A stretch of DNA of 64,000 nt from Leptolyngbyaceae cyanobacterium C42_A2020_001 (lineage in GTDB: Bacteria; Cyanobacteriota; Cyanobacteriia; Leptolyngbyales; Leptolyngbyaceae). The stretch is from the NCBI GenBank assembly GCA_015272515.1, contig JACYLN010000059.1:34840-98839 (forward strand). Direction: 5' to 3'. Numbering within the stretch: the stretch's first letter is position 1; the number at the start of each line of letters is the position of its first letter. The position numbers and the translations under genes are program-made. Below the pieces are notes generated by a model. That model saw only the letters and a list, made by a program, of their open reading frames with translations, had not been told where the DNA came from and made no database searches. Shown here piece after piece: positions 45,750-54,901 of this stretch.

Positions 45750-46005
45750 CAACCATAAGTGAGGCAACTAGCCAAGAACGTCAGTAGCTACAGCATGAGT
45801 TGCGTTCAACGATTGAACTCATGACATGTCTCATTGAGGATTGTTGGAGGGAAACCCAGATTTAAACCTATCTGGTAATCCATCCCTTACCATAAGAGTC
45901 TTGTACTAAGCATGATTTCACGACCTAGCAAGGGGTGAATGCCGAATCGAGCGATCGCAGCAGACTTCTTACAATAGCGATAGACGGACAAGGAGCTATC
46001 TGCGT

Positions 46006-47946
46006 ATGCCAGTTGAAACCAATAACAAAATGAAAGCGCCTCGCTCCAGACAGTTTGGGGGAGGTTTACTAATCTTATTTACGCTACTGTTGCTCCTAAA
46101 TTTCGTGGTTCCCTCGTTCTTTGGTCCACGGACTCCACAGATTGCTTACAGCGATTTTGTGGCACAGGTGCAGGCGGGTAAGGTGTCTCAAGCCTTGATT
46201 ACCCCAGACCGGATCGAGTTTACCCTCAAGCCCGACCCAACCACCGATTCTAGCCAAACTCAACAAGCACCACGAGTGTATAGAACCACTCCCGTCCCGG
46301 TGGATTTGGATTTGCCCAAGATTCTCCGAGATAATAACGTTGAATTTGGTGCACCACCACCCAGCAATAGCGGTTGGATTGGCACTTTGTTGAGCTGGGT
46401 AGCGCCGCCGCTGATCTTCTTTGGCATTTGGGCGTTTTTGATCAACCGTCAAGGAGCCGGACAGGCATCGTTAACGGTGGGCAAGAGCAAAGCCCGCATT
46501 TATTCCGAAGGCAGCACCGGGGTGAAATTCTCGGATGTGGCAGGTGTGGATGAGGCAAAAGCTGAATTACAAGAAATTGTAGATTTCCTGAAAAACGCTA
46601 ATAAGTACACCAGTCTTGGTGCCAAGATTCCTAAAGGCGTATTGCTGGTTGGTTCTCCGGGAACGGGGAAAACCCTACTAGCAAAAGCGATCGCGGGAGA
46701 AGCGGGCGTTCCCTTCTTCAGCATTTCCGGCTCTGAATTCATTGAGTTGTTTGTTGGCGTGGGTGCTTCCCGCGTGCGTGACCTGTTTGACCAGGCGAAA
46801 AAACAAGCACCCTGTATTGTGTTCATTGATGAGTTGGATGCATTAGGCAAATCTCGGGCTCAGGGTGGCATGTACGGTGGCAACGATGAACGGGAACAAA
46901 CCCTGAACCAGTTGTTGACTGAAATGGATGGGTTTGAAGCCAATACAGGTGTAATTTTGCTGGCAGCTACTAACCGTCCAGAAGTACTTGACCCAGCGCT
47001 GCGTCGTCCCGGTCGCTTTGATCGGCAAGTGGTGGTCGATCGTCCCGACAAAATTGGGCGAGAGGCCATCCTCAAAGTTCATGCCCGCAATGTGAAGCTG
47101 GCAGACGATGTGGATTTGGGCGCGATCGCAGTTCGCACTCCTGGATTTGTCGGTGCAGATCTGGCAAACCTGGTGAACGAAGCCGCCCTGTTGGCAGCCC
47201 GCAATGGTCGCCAGGCAGTGGTGATGGCAGACTTCGCGGAAGCGATCGAACGTGTCATTGCTGGACTGGAGAAGAAATCTCGGGTGCTTAATGATACCGA
47301 GAAAAAAATTGTGGCGTACCATGAAGTGGGTCATGCCATCATTGCTTCCCTGATGCCGGGAGCTGGAAAGGTGGAAAAAATTTCCATCGTGCCCCGTGGC
47401 GTAGGTGCACTTGGTTACACATTGCAACTACCGGAAGAAGACCGCTTCTTAATGGCAGAAGATGAAATTCGAGGGCGGATTGCCACTCTACTGGGCGGTC
47501 GATCGGCAGAGGAACTCGTCTTTAGCAAAGTTTCAACTGGAGCCAGTGACGACATTCAAAAAGCAACGGATCTGGCAGAACGCTCAGTGACCCTATACGG
47601 CATGAGTGATCACCTGGGACCGATCGCCTTTGAGAAACAGCAAATGCAATTTCTCGATGGCTATCAATCTCCGCGGCGTGCCGTTAGCCCAAAAGTTACT
47701 GAAGAAATTGACCGCGAGGTGAAAGAGATTGTGGACAATGCTCATTACGTTGCCCTCGCCATCTTGAACCAGAACCGCGATCTGCTGGAAGAAACTGCCC
47801 AAGATCTGCTGAATCGAGAAGTACTGGAAGGAGACACACTCCGCGATCGCCTCCAGCAAGCCACGGCTCCCGCAGAAACGGAGAACTGGCTATTAACTGG
47901 AAAACTGCCAGAAAACATCCCACTCATGCAAGAGACGCTGGCTTAG
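46006..47946 (+). CDS. ftsH: ATP-dependent zinc metalloprotease FtsH
   Basis: FtsH is the membrane AAA protease for quality control of thylakoid and plasma-membrane proteins, including photosystem II D1. The 646-residue product has two N-terminal spans ([19 protein letters not shown] and the segment [14 protein letters not shown]). Walker A is GSPGTGKT (216-223). The second-region-of-homology stretch is RRPGRFDRQ and the zinc site is HEVGH (His439). It is one of several cyanobacterial FtsH paralogues; I cannot say which. The ATG at 46006 has AAGGAG about 12 bases upstream. A strong terminator follows at a distance of 139 bases. Confidence 0.97.
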   Translation: MPVETNNKMKAPRSRQFGGGLLILFTLLLLLNFVVPSFFGPRTPQIAYSDFVAQVQAGKVSQALITPDRIEFTLKPDPTTDSSQTQQAPRVYRTTPVPVDLDLPKILRDNNVEFGAPPPSNSGWIGTLLSWVAPPLIFFGIWAFLINRQGAGQASLTVGKSKARIYSEGSTGVKFSDVAGVDEAKAELQEIVDFLKNANKYTSLGAKIPKGVLLVGSPGTGKTLLAKAIAGEAGVPFFSISGSEFIELFVGVGASRVRDLFDQAKKQAPCIVFIDELDALGKSRAQGGMYGGNDEREQTLNQLLTEMDGFEANTGVILLAATNRPEVLDPALRRPGRFDRQVVVDRPDKIGREAILKVHARNVKLADDVDLGAIAVRTPGFVGADLANLVNEAALLAARNGRQAVVMADFAEAIERVIAGLEKKSRVLNDTEKKIVAYHEVGHAIIASLMPGAGKVEKISIVPRGVGALGYTLQLPEEDRFLMAEDEIRGRIATLLGGRSAEELVFSKVSTGASDDIQKATDLAERSVTLYGMSDHLGPIAFEKQQMQFLDGYQSPRRAVSPKVTEEIDREVKEIVDNAHYVALAILNQNRDLLEETAQDLLNREVLEGDTLRDRLQQATAPAETENWLLTGKLPENIPLMQETLA

Positions 47947-48084
47947 AAGCATGAATTAACTGCGAAAGGGGCGCAACTGTAAAGGGAAGCATACTGATTT
48001 CTTTCTATCAGGAAATACCGTATTCTCCTAGCAGCACTTTTCAAAGTTTGTCTGGATTGAATGTGCCAGTTTATCAAACAGCCA

Positions 48085-48120
48085 ATGATGCCCTAAGTAG
48101 TTAGGGCATCATCTTTTTTA
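48085..48120 (+). terminator. Intrinsic terminator downstream of ftsH
   Basis: A perfect 12-bp stem (ATGATGCCCTAA, 48085-48096, paired with 48101-48112) with loop GTAG is followed by CTTTTTTA. It is one of the best terminators in the window, 139 bases past the ftsH stop, and separates ftsH from the FecR-like gene. Confidence 0.85.
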
Positions 48121-48213
48121 TATAGCAATTTAGACATACGTTTCTAAGTACTCTTATTAGTAAACTGAATCATTCAACTCCTCCAACTGAATAAATTTAA
48201 AAATGGTGGATTT

Positions 48214-49056
48214 ATGAAAAGTCCCATCGCCATCGGGTTAATCACTCTCGGTATAATCTCTGTTTTAGCTTTAACCAATAGTTACGCACAGCAAACGCTT
48301 CCAGTGCGGGTCGATCGAGGACTGGAAGTTCGTAGCCTGGTGGGTCAAGTCAACCGTTTACAGAAGGCGGGGGTAAAACCAGCACGGGTTGGCGATTTGT
48401 TACAGGTCATTGGTGATGGAGTTGCCACAAGTAAAGGGGCTAAAGCTATCCTCTTTGTTGACACCGGAATTGGCGTAGTTGATGTTGCAGAAAACACAAA
48501 TTTAGTTGTTCAAGAATTGTCTTTTGCCCCAGACAACGGACGAATTACCCGATTGTTTGTTTCTCAGGGGCAAGCCCGATTGAGAGTTCGCCCGTTTACC
48601 CATCGTGGTTCTAAACTGGAGATCCGCACCCCTGTTGGCTTGAGCGGTGTTCGAGGAACTGATTTTGGCATCGCCATTCAGCCTAACGGCAAAACAGGAT
48701 TGGCAGTGATGGAAGGGCAAGTCGCCAGCGCGGCATTGGGCAAAGAGGTAGGGGTGGCTGGAGGTTTTCAGAACTTCACTTTACCCAACGAACCGCCCTC
48801 AGCACCCGTACCGCTTCGGAATGATACGCGTTTAACTTACTCGTTTGAGCGTGTGATTCAGGGAGGAATCCGCAAAGTTCAACTGATTGGACAGGTAGAC
48901 CCAGTGAATGCAGTGCAGGTGAATGGCATTCCGCAAGTCACTGACCGCACGGGACGTTTCAAAGCAGCACTAGAATTTTTTCCGCCGCCAACATTTCAGG
49001 TGCTTGTTCAAACGCCCTTAGGTAAGGAACAACGATATGATTTGGTCTTCCGATAA
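48214..49056 (+). CDS. Secreted FecR-domain protein
   Basis: This 280-residue protein has a signal peptide (MKSPIAIGLITLGIISVLAL..., cleavage after SYA at about 25). A FecR domain (GDLLQVIGDGVATSKGAKAI..., LRVRPFTHRGSKLEIRTPVG, SGVRGTDFGI) lies in the middle, and a C-terminal beta-rich part (VQLIGQVDPVNAVQVNGIPQ) looks like an Ig-like fold. It should be periplasmic. Its gene is 41 bases ahead of the CHASE2 histidine kinase gene on the same strand, and FecR-type proteins accompany CHASE2 receptors in other bacteria. I infer that it senses a signal or modulates the kinase. Confidence 0.85.
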   Translation: MKSPIAIGLITLGIISVLALTNSYAQQTLPVRVDRGLEVRSLVGQVNRLQKAGVKPARVGDLLQVIGDGVATSKGAKAILFVDTGIGVVDVAENTNLVVQELSFAPDNGRITRLFVSQGQARLRVRPFTHRGSKLEIRTPVGLSGVRGTDFGIAIQPNGKTGLAVMEGQVASAALGKEVGVAGGFQNFTLPNEPPSAPVPLRNDTRLTYSFERVIQGGIRKVQLIGQVDPVNAVQVNGIPQVTDRTGRFKAALEFFPPPTFQVLVQTPLGKEQRYDLVFR

Positions 49057-49097
49057 TGTGCAACAGTGGTGCCTACCCGGCAGGATTGTAAGGCTTT

Positions 49098-51416
49098 ATG
49101 AATCGGCGATTCCGTAGGCAAGGTTGGCAATTACTTTCGGGAGGCGCGATCGCGCTGGGTGTTGCGATCCTGCTGAAACTGGGTGTGTTTCAACCATTGG
49201 AGCAAGCCGCCTACCTGTCGCTGCTGAACTTGCGAGGAATCCTTAGCTGGGACGATCGCCTGGTTCTCATTAAGATTGACGATTCGAGCATTCAGCAAAT
49301 TGGACGATTTCCCTGGTCGCGGAAGCAATATACGAAGCTGTTACAAGTTTTATCCAAAGCTGACCCTAGCGTCGTAACCCTTGATCTCGTGTTTTCAGAA
49401 TCGAGTCCAGATGATGCTGCGTTTGCCCGTGCCATGAGTGAGTATGGTCGTGTAGTGCTGGCACAAGCCAATAATGGAGCTGAATTTCGGTTGTCGCCAG
49501 TGGCAACCTTAGAAACATCGGCGATCGCAGTTGGGCATATTCTGCGGATGGAAAGCTCTGATGGCATTACCCGCAGCGTTCCTACTAGCGTTCAAAACGT
49601 TCCCACCTTAGGATTGGCAACGGTTCAAGCGTACTCGCTAGTTCGCGAAAAGATTGCGATTGACCATTTGAGCGATCGCGTCTGGATTAACTGGGTCAGT
49701 CCCGTTCACCACATCCCTCAATACTCCTTTGTTGACGTAATTCAGGGAAAAGTTCCAGCTCAAGCCTTTCATAACAAAATTGTGTTAGTTGGGGTAACCG
49801 CCAGCGCAATTGATCCGCTCGTCACCCCCTATGATCGCAATCCTCCTGCCAGTGGGGTACATCTTCATGCAACCGTGATTAATAACCTGCTCAGGCAGAA
49901 CTCCTTGTGGCAGTGTCCACGCATCTGGTTTCCATTCTTTTTGCTAATTGGAGGTCCTGTTTTTAGTTTGCTTCTCAGTCGCTATCGATATTCTTATCAA
50001 CTTTTAATATGGTTGAGTGCTTGTGCAGGATGGGTGGCGTTGGGAGTGATAGCGTTCCGAGCAAATATTTGGCTCCCTACTACAATGCCACTCACCCTGT
50101 TGACTGTAACACTGCTCACCGTTAGTTTCAGCCAACGGTTGAGAATGAATTCCTTACTTCAGCGGCAGATCCAGCACTTGTGGCAAACCTACCATCACGA
50201 CTTGATTGAACCTCGATTCCAACATTCACGGTTGGCACCGTTGCCCCTAGAAGAGGAGTTAGAGTCGTCTCAGAGTGTCAACCAGTTGGCGATGCTGGCT
50301 GAACAATTTGGACGATCGCAGTCTACCCAAGCCGCGATCGCTCACAGCCTCTCAGTTGGTCTTTTAGCAACGGATCTGGATGGCATGGTTTGGTTTTGTA
50401 ATCCCACTGCCACAACCTGGTTGAATATTCAGCCAGGTGAGCAATTAACCGCCCGCTTAATACCCGACTGGCTCGATGCAGATCAGTGGCAAGCATCGCT
50501 GCGAACTCTGCAACACCTAGCTGTTTCACCCTTGCTACTGCAACGAGGCGATCGCTGGTATGAGTTGAAATTGGAGCCGCTCATCTACACCCCCGCCCGC
50601 CTGCAACCGCACTCGCAGCAGAATAGGGTACCGGATGGCATCTTGCTGGTATTGACCGATGTCACTCTGCAAAAACAGGCAGAAATTACCCTGGAAAATC
50701 AGGTGCAGGAGTTGCATCGGCTGAGTCAACTGAAGGACGATTTTTTAAGTACGGTCTCCCATGAACTACGATCACCAATGGCAAATATTCAAATGGCGAT
50801 CGAGTTGTTGAAAATTTCGACTTCAGCAGAAAGCTCTAAGCGCTATCTGAAAATTTTGCAGGACGAATGCAAACGAGAAATGGATCTGATTAACGATCTT
50901 CTCGACTTACAACGTCTGGAAGCGGGCGTTCAAACCTTCACAGCAGAACCTATTGTTCTGGCAGACTGGTTGCCTCCCGTGATTGAAGGATTCTATGAAC
51001 GGGCAGAAGCACATCACCAAACCCTGGAGCTTGAACTCGCACCCCAACTTCCGGCGATCGTGTCCGATCAGGCAAGCCTACAGCGAGTGATGATGGAGTT
51101 GGTAAACAACGCTTGCAAATATACCCCTCCTGAAGGACAAATTAAAGTTTCAGCCAGTTCAACCGCCTCCCACATGGAGTTAGTCGTCAGCAACTCGGGC
51201 AGCGAAATTCCAGATAGCGAACTCCCACGGATTTTCGAGAAATTTTATCGAGTTCCCCAGTCTGATCCGTGGAAGCGAGGCGGCACAGGATTAGGGCTGG
51301 CGTTGGTCAAGAAGCTAGTGGAATGCTTGGGAGGGTCGATCGCAGTTCGGAGCGGGGCGGGTCAAACCACTTTTACCATCTCACTCCCCATTACACATTC
51401 CTCATCAACGAGGTGA
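49098..51416 (+). CDS. CHASE2-domain sensor histidine kinase
   Basis: This 772-residue membrane kinase has a short N-terminal span, a large extracytoplasmic CHASE2 domain (about 30-265; LVLIKIDDSSIQQIGRFPWS, VVTLDLVFSESS), three closely spaced membrane spans (about 275-345), a PAS-like domain (near 420-535; LLATDLDGMVWFCNPTATTW), a HisKA domain with His555 (SHELRSPMANIQ) and a HATPase with GTGLGLALVKKLVE. It would phosphorylate an unidentified response regulator; none is next to it. It is transcribed after the FecR-like gene. An intrinsic terminator follows 44 bases downstream. The start is ATG 49098. Confidence 0.92.
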   Translation: MNRRFRRQGWQLLSGGAIALGVAILLKLGVFQPLEQAAYLSLLNLRGILSWDDRLVLIKIDDSSIQQIGRFPWSRKQYTKLLQVLSKADPSVVTLDLVFSESSPDDAAFARAMSEYGRVVLAQANNGAEFRLSPVATLETSAIAVGHILRMESSDGITRSVPTSVQNVPTLGLATVQAYSLVREKIAIDHLSDRVWINWVSPVHHIPQYSFVDVIQGKVPAQAFHNKIVLVGVTASAIDPLVTPYDRNPPASGVHLHATVINNLLRQNSLWQCPRIWFPFFLLIGGPVFSLLLSRYRYSYQLLIWLSACAGWVALGVIAFRANIWLPTTMPLTLLTVTLLTVSFSQRLRMNSLLQRQIQHLWQTYHHDLIEPRFQHSRLAPLPLEEELESSQSVNQLAMLAEQFGRSQSTQAAIAHSLSVGLLATDLDGMVWFCNPTATTWLNIQPGEQLTARLIPDWLDADQWQASLRTLQHLAVSPLLLQRGDRWYELKLEPLIYTPARLQPHSQQNRVPDGILLVLTDVTLQKQAEITLENQVQELHRLSQLKDDFLSTVSHELRSPMANIQMAIELLKISTSAESSKRYLKILQDECKREMDLINDLLDLQRLEAGVQTFTAEPIVLADWLPPVIEGFYERAEAHHQTLELELAPQLPAIVSDQASLQRVMMELVNNACKYTPPEGQIKVSASSTASHMELVVSNSGSEIPDSELPRIFEKFYRVPQSDPWKRGGTGLGLALVKKLVECLGGSIAVRSGAGQTTFTISLPITHSSSTR

Positions 51417-51459
51417 GAACCGTGGTACAATACAAGCGAACTATTTTCACTCTAAACGC

Positions 51460-51497
51460 GATCGCCCTTTGGCTAATGGGGGCGATCATTTTTTTTG
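51460..51497 (+). terminator. Intrinsic terminator of the FecR/CHASE2-kinase unit
   Basis: GATCGCCC (51460-51467) pairs with GGGGCGATC (ending 51487) around a 10-base loop, followed by a T-run of eight. It includes half of a HIP1 site. It lies 44 bases after the kinase stop. Confidence 0.8.
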
Positions 51498-51525
51498 GGA
51501 AAGCCAGGTTCAAGAGAGTTAGTTT

Positions 51526-51888
51526 CTAGGAAAGCCAGCGCAGCAGGCTATCGATTAGCTCGTTGCTAACCCGCAAATCGCTACATGGCAAAGTTTTCAG
51601 CAAAATTGATCGGTCTGGAGTTAGCAGATGAACTTCCAACGCTGCCTCAACACAGGTCTCAAACAAAAACGACTCTCCAGGGCGGATCACTCGTTCTAGC
51701 AAGGAGTTTGGAAGATTCGCGATTCGTCCAATCTGCGTGTGATTTGTGCGGTTGATGTAGAAGCAAAGAATGGGTTCAGACGAAGCAACAGGGCGAAAAC
51801 CAGAGGACATAACAGGAACTGCGGAACTATGGAAATAGACTGTTGTCTTAACTTCAGGATGATCAAAGATTCTTTGAGAAGAGGGCAT
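51526..51888 (-). CDS. DUF1830-domain protein
   Basis: This is a 120-residue soluble protein of the DUF1830 type, a small family that I know mainly from cyanobacteria. The core is ILCFYINRTNHTQIGRIANL, then LLERVIRPGESFLFE, and ends LEVHL...LKTLPCSDLRV. The function is unknown. The start is ATG 51888. It faces the CHASE2 kinase tail-to-tail, with the kinase terminator between them, and is divergent from the arsS gene. Confidence 0.82.
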   Translation of the reverse strand: MPSSQRIFDHPEVKTTVYFHSSAVPVMSSGFRPVASSEPILCFYINRTNHTQIGRIANLPNSLLERVIRPGESFLFETCVEAALEVHLLTPDRSILLKTLPCSDLRVSNELIDSLLRWLS

Positions 51889-52118
51889 TGTATTTTAGAA
51901 AACACTGAATACTGAGAGCAAGCGATGAATTCAGAGAGAATACTTAGCCTTCAACTCAGTGACACAATTAGTATCAGCAATTCCCGCACCAACGTTTGTG
52001 ATTTTTGGCGGAAATTTCTGTGATTTTTCGTAGAAAATTTTGTGATCCTACTCATTGACATGAGCAGTGCAATACCCGTGTACTCTTAAAACCACTCGTA
52101 AGCAATACGTTGACCCAA

Positions 52119-53243
52119 ATGCATGATTTTGAAGCGCTGCCACCCGTACAGCGAACCGCGATCGCTCAGTCCTCGTCTCCGCAAGCAACAGTGTCTCTGC
52201 GTCGTCGTCAATCTCCTCTAGCCGCTGCCAGTCATCAACTTGCCAAACTAGAAGCCCTTAACCTCTTAGATACAACCAACTGTGGAGATTTTTCGGCAGT
52301 CCTGGCGAATCATGGTTGGAACTCCTTCCAACCTGCTTCTCTAGAAATTTTTCAAATCAACATCGGCAAGTTATGTAATATGACCTGTCGGCATTGCCAT
52401 GTGGATGCTGGTCCAGATCGGCGCGAAGTCATGAGCAAAGACACGATGGATGCCTGTCTGCGGGCACTTGACCAAACAACAGCTCATACCGTGGATGTCA
52501 CTGGAGGCGCACCTGAGCTAAATCCGCATTTTCGCTATCTGGTTGATCAGTGTTTTGCCCGAGGAAAACACATCATTGATCGCTGCAATCTCACAGTGTT
52601 ACTGCTGCCAACGATGGAAGATTTGCCAGCATGGTTGGCAGAGCGCAGAGTTGAAGTGGTGTGCTCCCTGCCTCACTACCGTCAACGTAATACCGATGCC
52701 CAGCGAGGGGATGGCACTTATGAACAATCCGTTGAAGCACTACGACGGTTGAATGCGGCAGGGTATGGTCAAGGTAATCCACAACGCCGTTTAACCCTTA
52801 TGAGTAATCCGGTTGGGGCGTTTCTATCTAGCGGACAGGCAACTCTGGAGCAGGAGTGGAAAGCAGGACTACTGAAGCATCACGGTATTACATTTGATCG
52901 CCTCATTACCCTCAACAATATGCCGATCTCACGATACCTGGAATGGTTGGAGGAGTCGGGAAATCTCCAACATTACATGGAGTTGCTGGTGAACTCCTTC
53001 AACCCGGCGGCGATCGCGGGTCTGATGTGCCGCAACACCCTTTCCATTTCCTGGGATGGACGCTTGTTTGATTGCGACTTCAACCAGATGCTGGAACTGG
53101 AGTGTCAACCCACCAACGGCAAGCCCATGACCATTCACAATTTTGAAATGGCATGGCTGGCTCAACGGCAAATTGCTACCAACCGACATTGCTTTGGCTG
53201 TACAGCAGGATCAGGTAGCTCTTGTGGTGGCGCGATCGCCTAA
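52119..53243 (+). CDS. arsS: Arsenosugar biosynthesis radical SAM protein ArsS
   Basis: This is a radical S-adenosylmethionine enzyme of the ArsS group, proposed to act in making arsenosugars after arsenic methylation. About 374 residues from ATG 52119; a TTG at 52110 is the alternative. The [4Fe-4S] motif is Cys-x3-Cys-x2-Cys in LCNMTCRHCHVDAGP (about 86, 90 and 93). The DVTGGAPELNPHFRYLVDQ block and the CFGCTAGSGSSCGGA cysteine-rich C-terminus are typical of this family. No arsM methyltransferase is adjacent, so the arsenic pathway partner lies elsewhere or is absent. Confidence 0.9.
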   Translation: MHDFEALPPVQRTAIAQSSSPQATVSLRRRQSPLAAASHQLAKLEALNLLDTTNCGDFSAVLANHGWNSFQPASLEIFQINIGKLCNMTCRHCHVDAGPDRREVMSKDTMDACLRALDQTTAHTVDVTGGAPELNPHFRYLVDQCFARGKHIIDRCNLTVLLLPTMEDLPAWLAERRVEVVCSLPHYRQRNTDAQRGDGTYEQSVEALRRLNAAGYGQGNPQRRLTLMSNPVGAFLSSGQATLEQEWKAGLLKHHGITFDRLITLNNMPISRYLEWLEESGNLQHYMELLVNSFNPAAIAGLMCRNTLSISWDGRLFDCDFNQMLELECQPTNGKPMTIHNFEMAWLAQRQIATNRHCFGCTAGSGSSCGGAIA

Positions 53244-53271
53244 GTTAGATAATTAGATCCTCAGCAACTGG

Positions 53272-53478
53272 CTAATTAGCTAACTTCTGACGAAGTTGGG
53301 AACGAGTTGCCATTGCTTGCAATCGTTCAAGCGGAAACTCAGCCGAGAAGCTTTCCCACGGTTTTGCCTGCCCTGTGGCGTTATAAACGTATAGCACTCC
53401 GTTGATAATTCTGCTGGATACTACCAGGTCGAGTGCTCTGGCGAGATTGAGGGATTGAGTTAACTCATGGCTTGTCAT
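53272..53478 (-). CDS. Small protein of unknown function
   Basis: This is a 68-residue soluble protein from the ATG at 53478. It begins with a helix (MTSHELTQSLNLARALDLVV), followed by a short beta region (SSRIINGVLYVYNATG) and a basic C-terminal helix (LERLQAMATRSQLRQKLAN). I do not recognise a family. Codon use and the absence of overlap with a better gene support it. It is convergent with arsS (28-base gap). Confidence 0.5.
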   Translation of the reverse strand: MTSHELTQSLNLARALDLVVSSRIINGVLYVYNATGQAKPWESFSAEFPLERLQAMATRSQLRQKLAN

Positions 53479-53944
53479 AGGTTCAACAGAAGAATTTTCT
53501 CTCTGGTTATTGAATAAAAATCATCAATTGTTCTAGTGACAGCGCTGAAGTTGGATGAAGGGGTTGAGTCGCGATCTTACGTTATTGCCCTTAGAGATGG
53601 CAGCCCTCGCTCAAACCCAATTCATATCTTTGTCATGCGTTACTAAAAGAATTGCAGCTTACTACGTGAAGTCAATCATATCGAGATTACTTCAAGGTTT
53701 CTTCCTCCTTAAGGTGCGGTGAGATGAAATTTAGCAGAACTTTCGCCGCTACACTCGAACTATTCACTTAATTTTTGTTACGTTCGTTCTCGGGCGCATC
53801 TCTTCATCGTTCTTATTCAGCAGTTTATTAAGCAAAATTGCTGATCCTGCGATCGCCCCTCGTTCAACTTGCCCCATTTTGGGGAATGCTGAACTTAAAT
53901 TCACAGTCTTTCACAGAACCACAGCAACCAGGGGTGAAAACTAG
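53479..53944. other. Gene-free spacer of 466 bases
   Basis: This region between the small minus-strand gene and the pentapeptide-repeat gene holds no credible coding frame. It contains one HIP1 core, several short T-runs and a CCCCATTTTGGGG palindrome near 53874-53886. Transcripts of the pentapeptide gene probably start within it. Nothing more specific is visible. Confidence 0.5.
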
Positions 53945-54901
53945 ATGGCAAACGACGGACACCTTGCCCTACTAAAGCAAGGAGTAACCATCTGGAACGA
54001 ATGGTGGCAAACCAATCCCAAAATTATTCCCAACTTAGAGGGAGCCAATCTCCGCCAAACCAACCTGAGAGAAATCAACCTGTACAAGGCAGATTTACGA
54101 GAAGTCACATTGAGTCATGGCGATCTCAGTATGGCAAACCTGGAAGGGGCAAACTTGGGAATTGCCATGTTAGAGGAGGCAACGCTTTATACTGCCGTAC
54201 TCTACAAAGCCAACCTGCGCGAAGCCAATCTCTACAAAGCCGACCTGCGTGAAGCCGACTTGAGCCAGGTAGATCTGAGCATGGCAAATTTACGGGAGGC
54301 GAATTTGTGCACTTCCTTACTAGAGGGAGCTACGTTGTATACCGCGATTCTGCACAAAGCTAACCTGTGGGAAGCCAGTCTCTATAAAGCCGACCTACGC
54401 GAGGCCGACTTAAGCATGGCAAACCTCCGGGAAGCCAACCTCAGTATGACCAATCTCAGTATGGCAAACCTGTGCATGGCAAATATGGTGGGCGCAACGC
54501 TTTATGCCGCCAGTTTGCGAGAAGCAAATCTCAGTTTGGCTAATTTGTGCATGGCAAACTTTCTGGGAGCCAGTCTTTACCGAGCCAGCCTGGTCAATGC
54601 CACGATGCTAGGAGCGAACTTATATAAAACCAGTTTGGTGGAGGCAAAACTGCGGGAAGCGGATCTGCGCGAGGCAACTTTGAGTATGGCAGATCTTCAG
54701 GATGCCAACCTGCACGGTGCAAACCTGGCACGTGTAAACCTACGTGAGGCAAACCTGCGAGGAGCCAACTTAAGCCGCGCCAATTTACAAGAAGCGAATC
54801 TGCATCAGGCGAATTTGAAGGGAGCGAATTTGACAGGAGCTGACCTGACGGGAGCTTGTTTGCGCGAGACGATTATGCCAGATGGCTCTATTCACGATTA
54901 G
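53945..54901 (+). CDS. Pentapeptide-repeat protein
   Basis: This 318-residue protein is almost entirely built from pentapeptides of the A(D/N)LxX type, such as ANLRE, ADLRE, ANLSM and ANLYK, from about residue 30 to the end. It should fold as a right-handed quadrilateral beta-helix. A 30-residue non-repeat cap (HLALLKQGVTIWNEWWQTNP) precedes it, as in many cyanobacterial members. The function is unknown; some members mimic DNA and inhibit gyrase, others are lumenal or membrane-associated. There is no signal peptide. Its last four bases overlap the convergent ABC transporter gene. Confidence 0.92.
   Translation: MANDGHLALLKQGVTIWNEWWQTNPKIIPNLEGANLRQTNLREINLYKADLREVTLSHGDLSMANLEGANLGIAMLEEATLYTAVLYKANLREANLYKADLREADLSQVDLSMANLREANLCTSLLEGATLYTAILHKANLWEASLYKADLREADLSMANLREANLSMTNLSMANLCMANMVGATLYAASLREANLSLANLCMANFLGASLYRASLVNATMLGANLYKTSLVEAKLREADLREATLSMADLQDANLHGANLARVNLREANLRGANLSRANLQEANLHQANLKGANLTGADLTGACLRETIMPDGSIHD

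Noticed and set aside
46843..47427. 194-codon open frame antisense to ftsH
   Set aside because: It overlaps the most conserved part of FtsH, with shadow-type composition.
51269..51529. 86-codon plus-strand frame across the end of the CHASE2 kinase gene
   Set aside because: Most of it overlaps the kinase in another frame, and its tail is encoded by the terminator hairpin and T-run.
53945..54901. Repetitive plus-strand DNA resembling a repeat array
   Set aside because: The periodicity is 15 bases and is fully explained by pentapeptide repeats.
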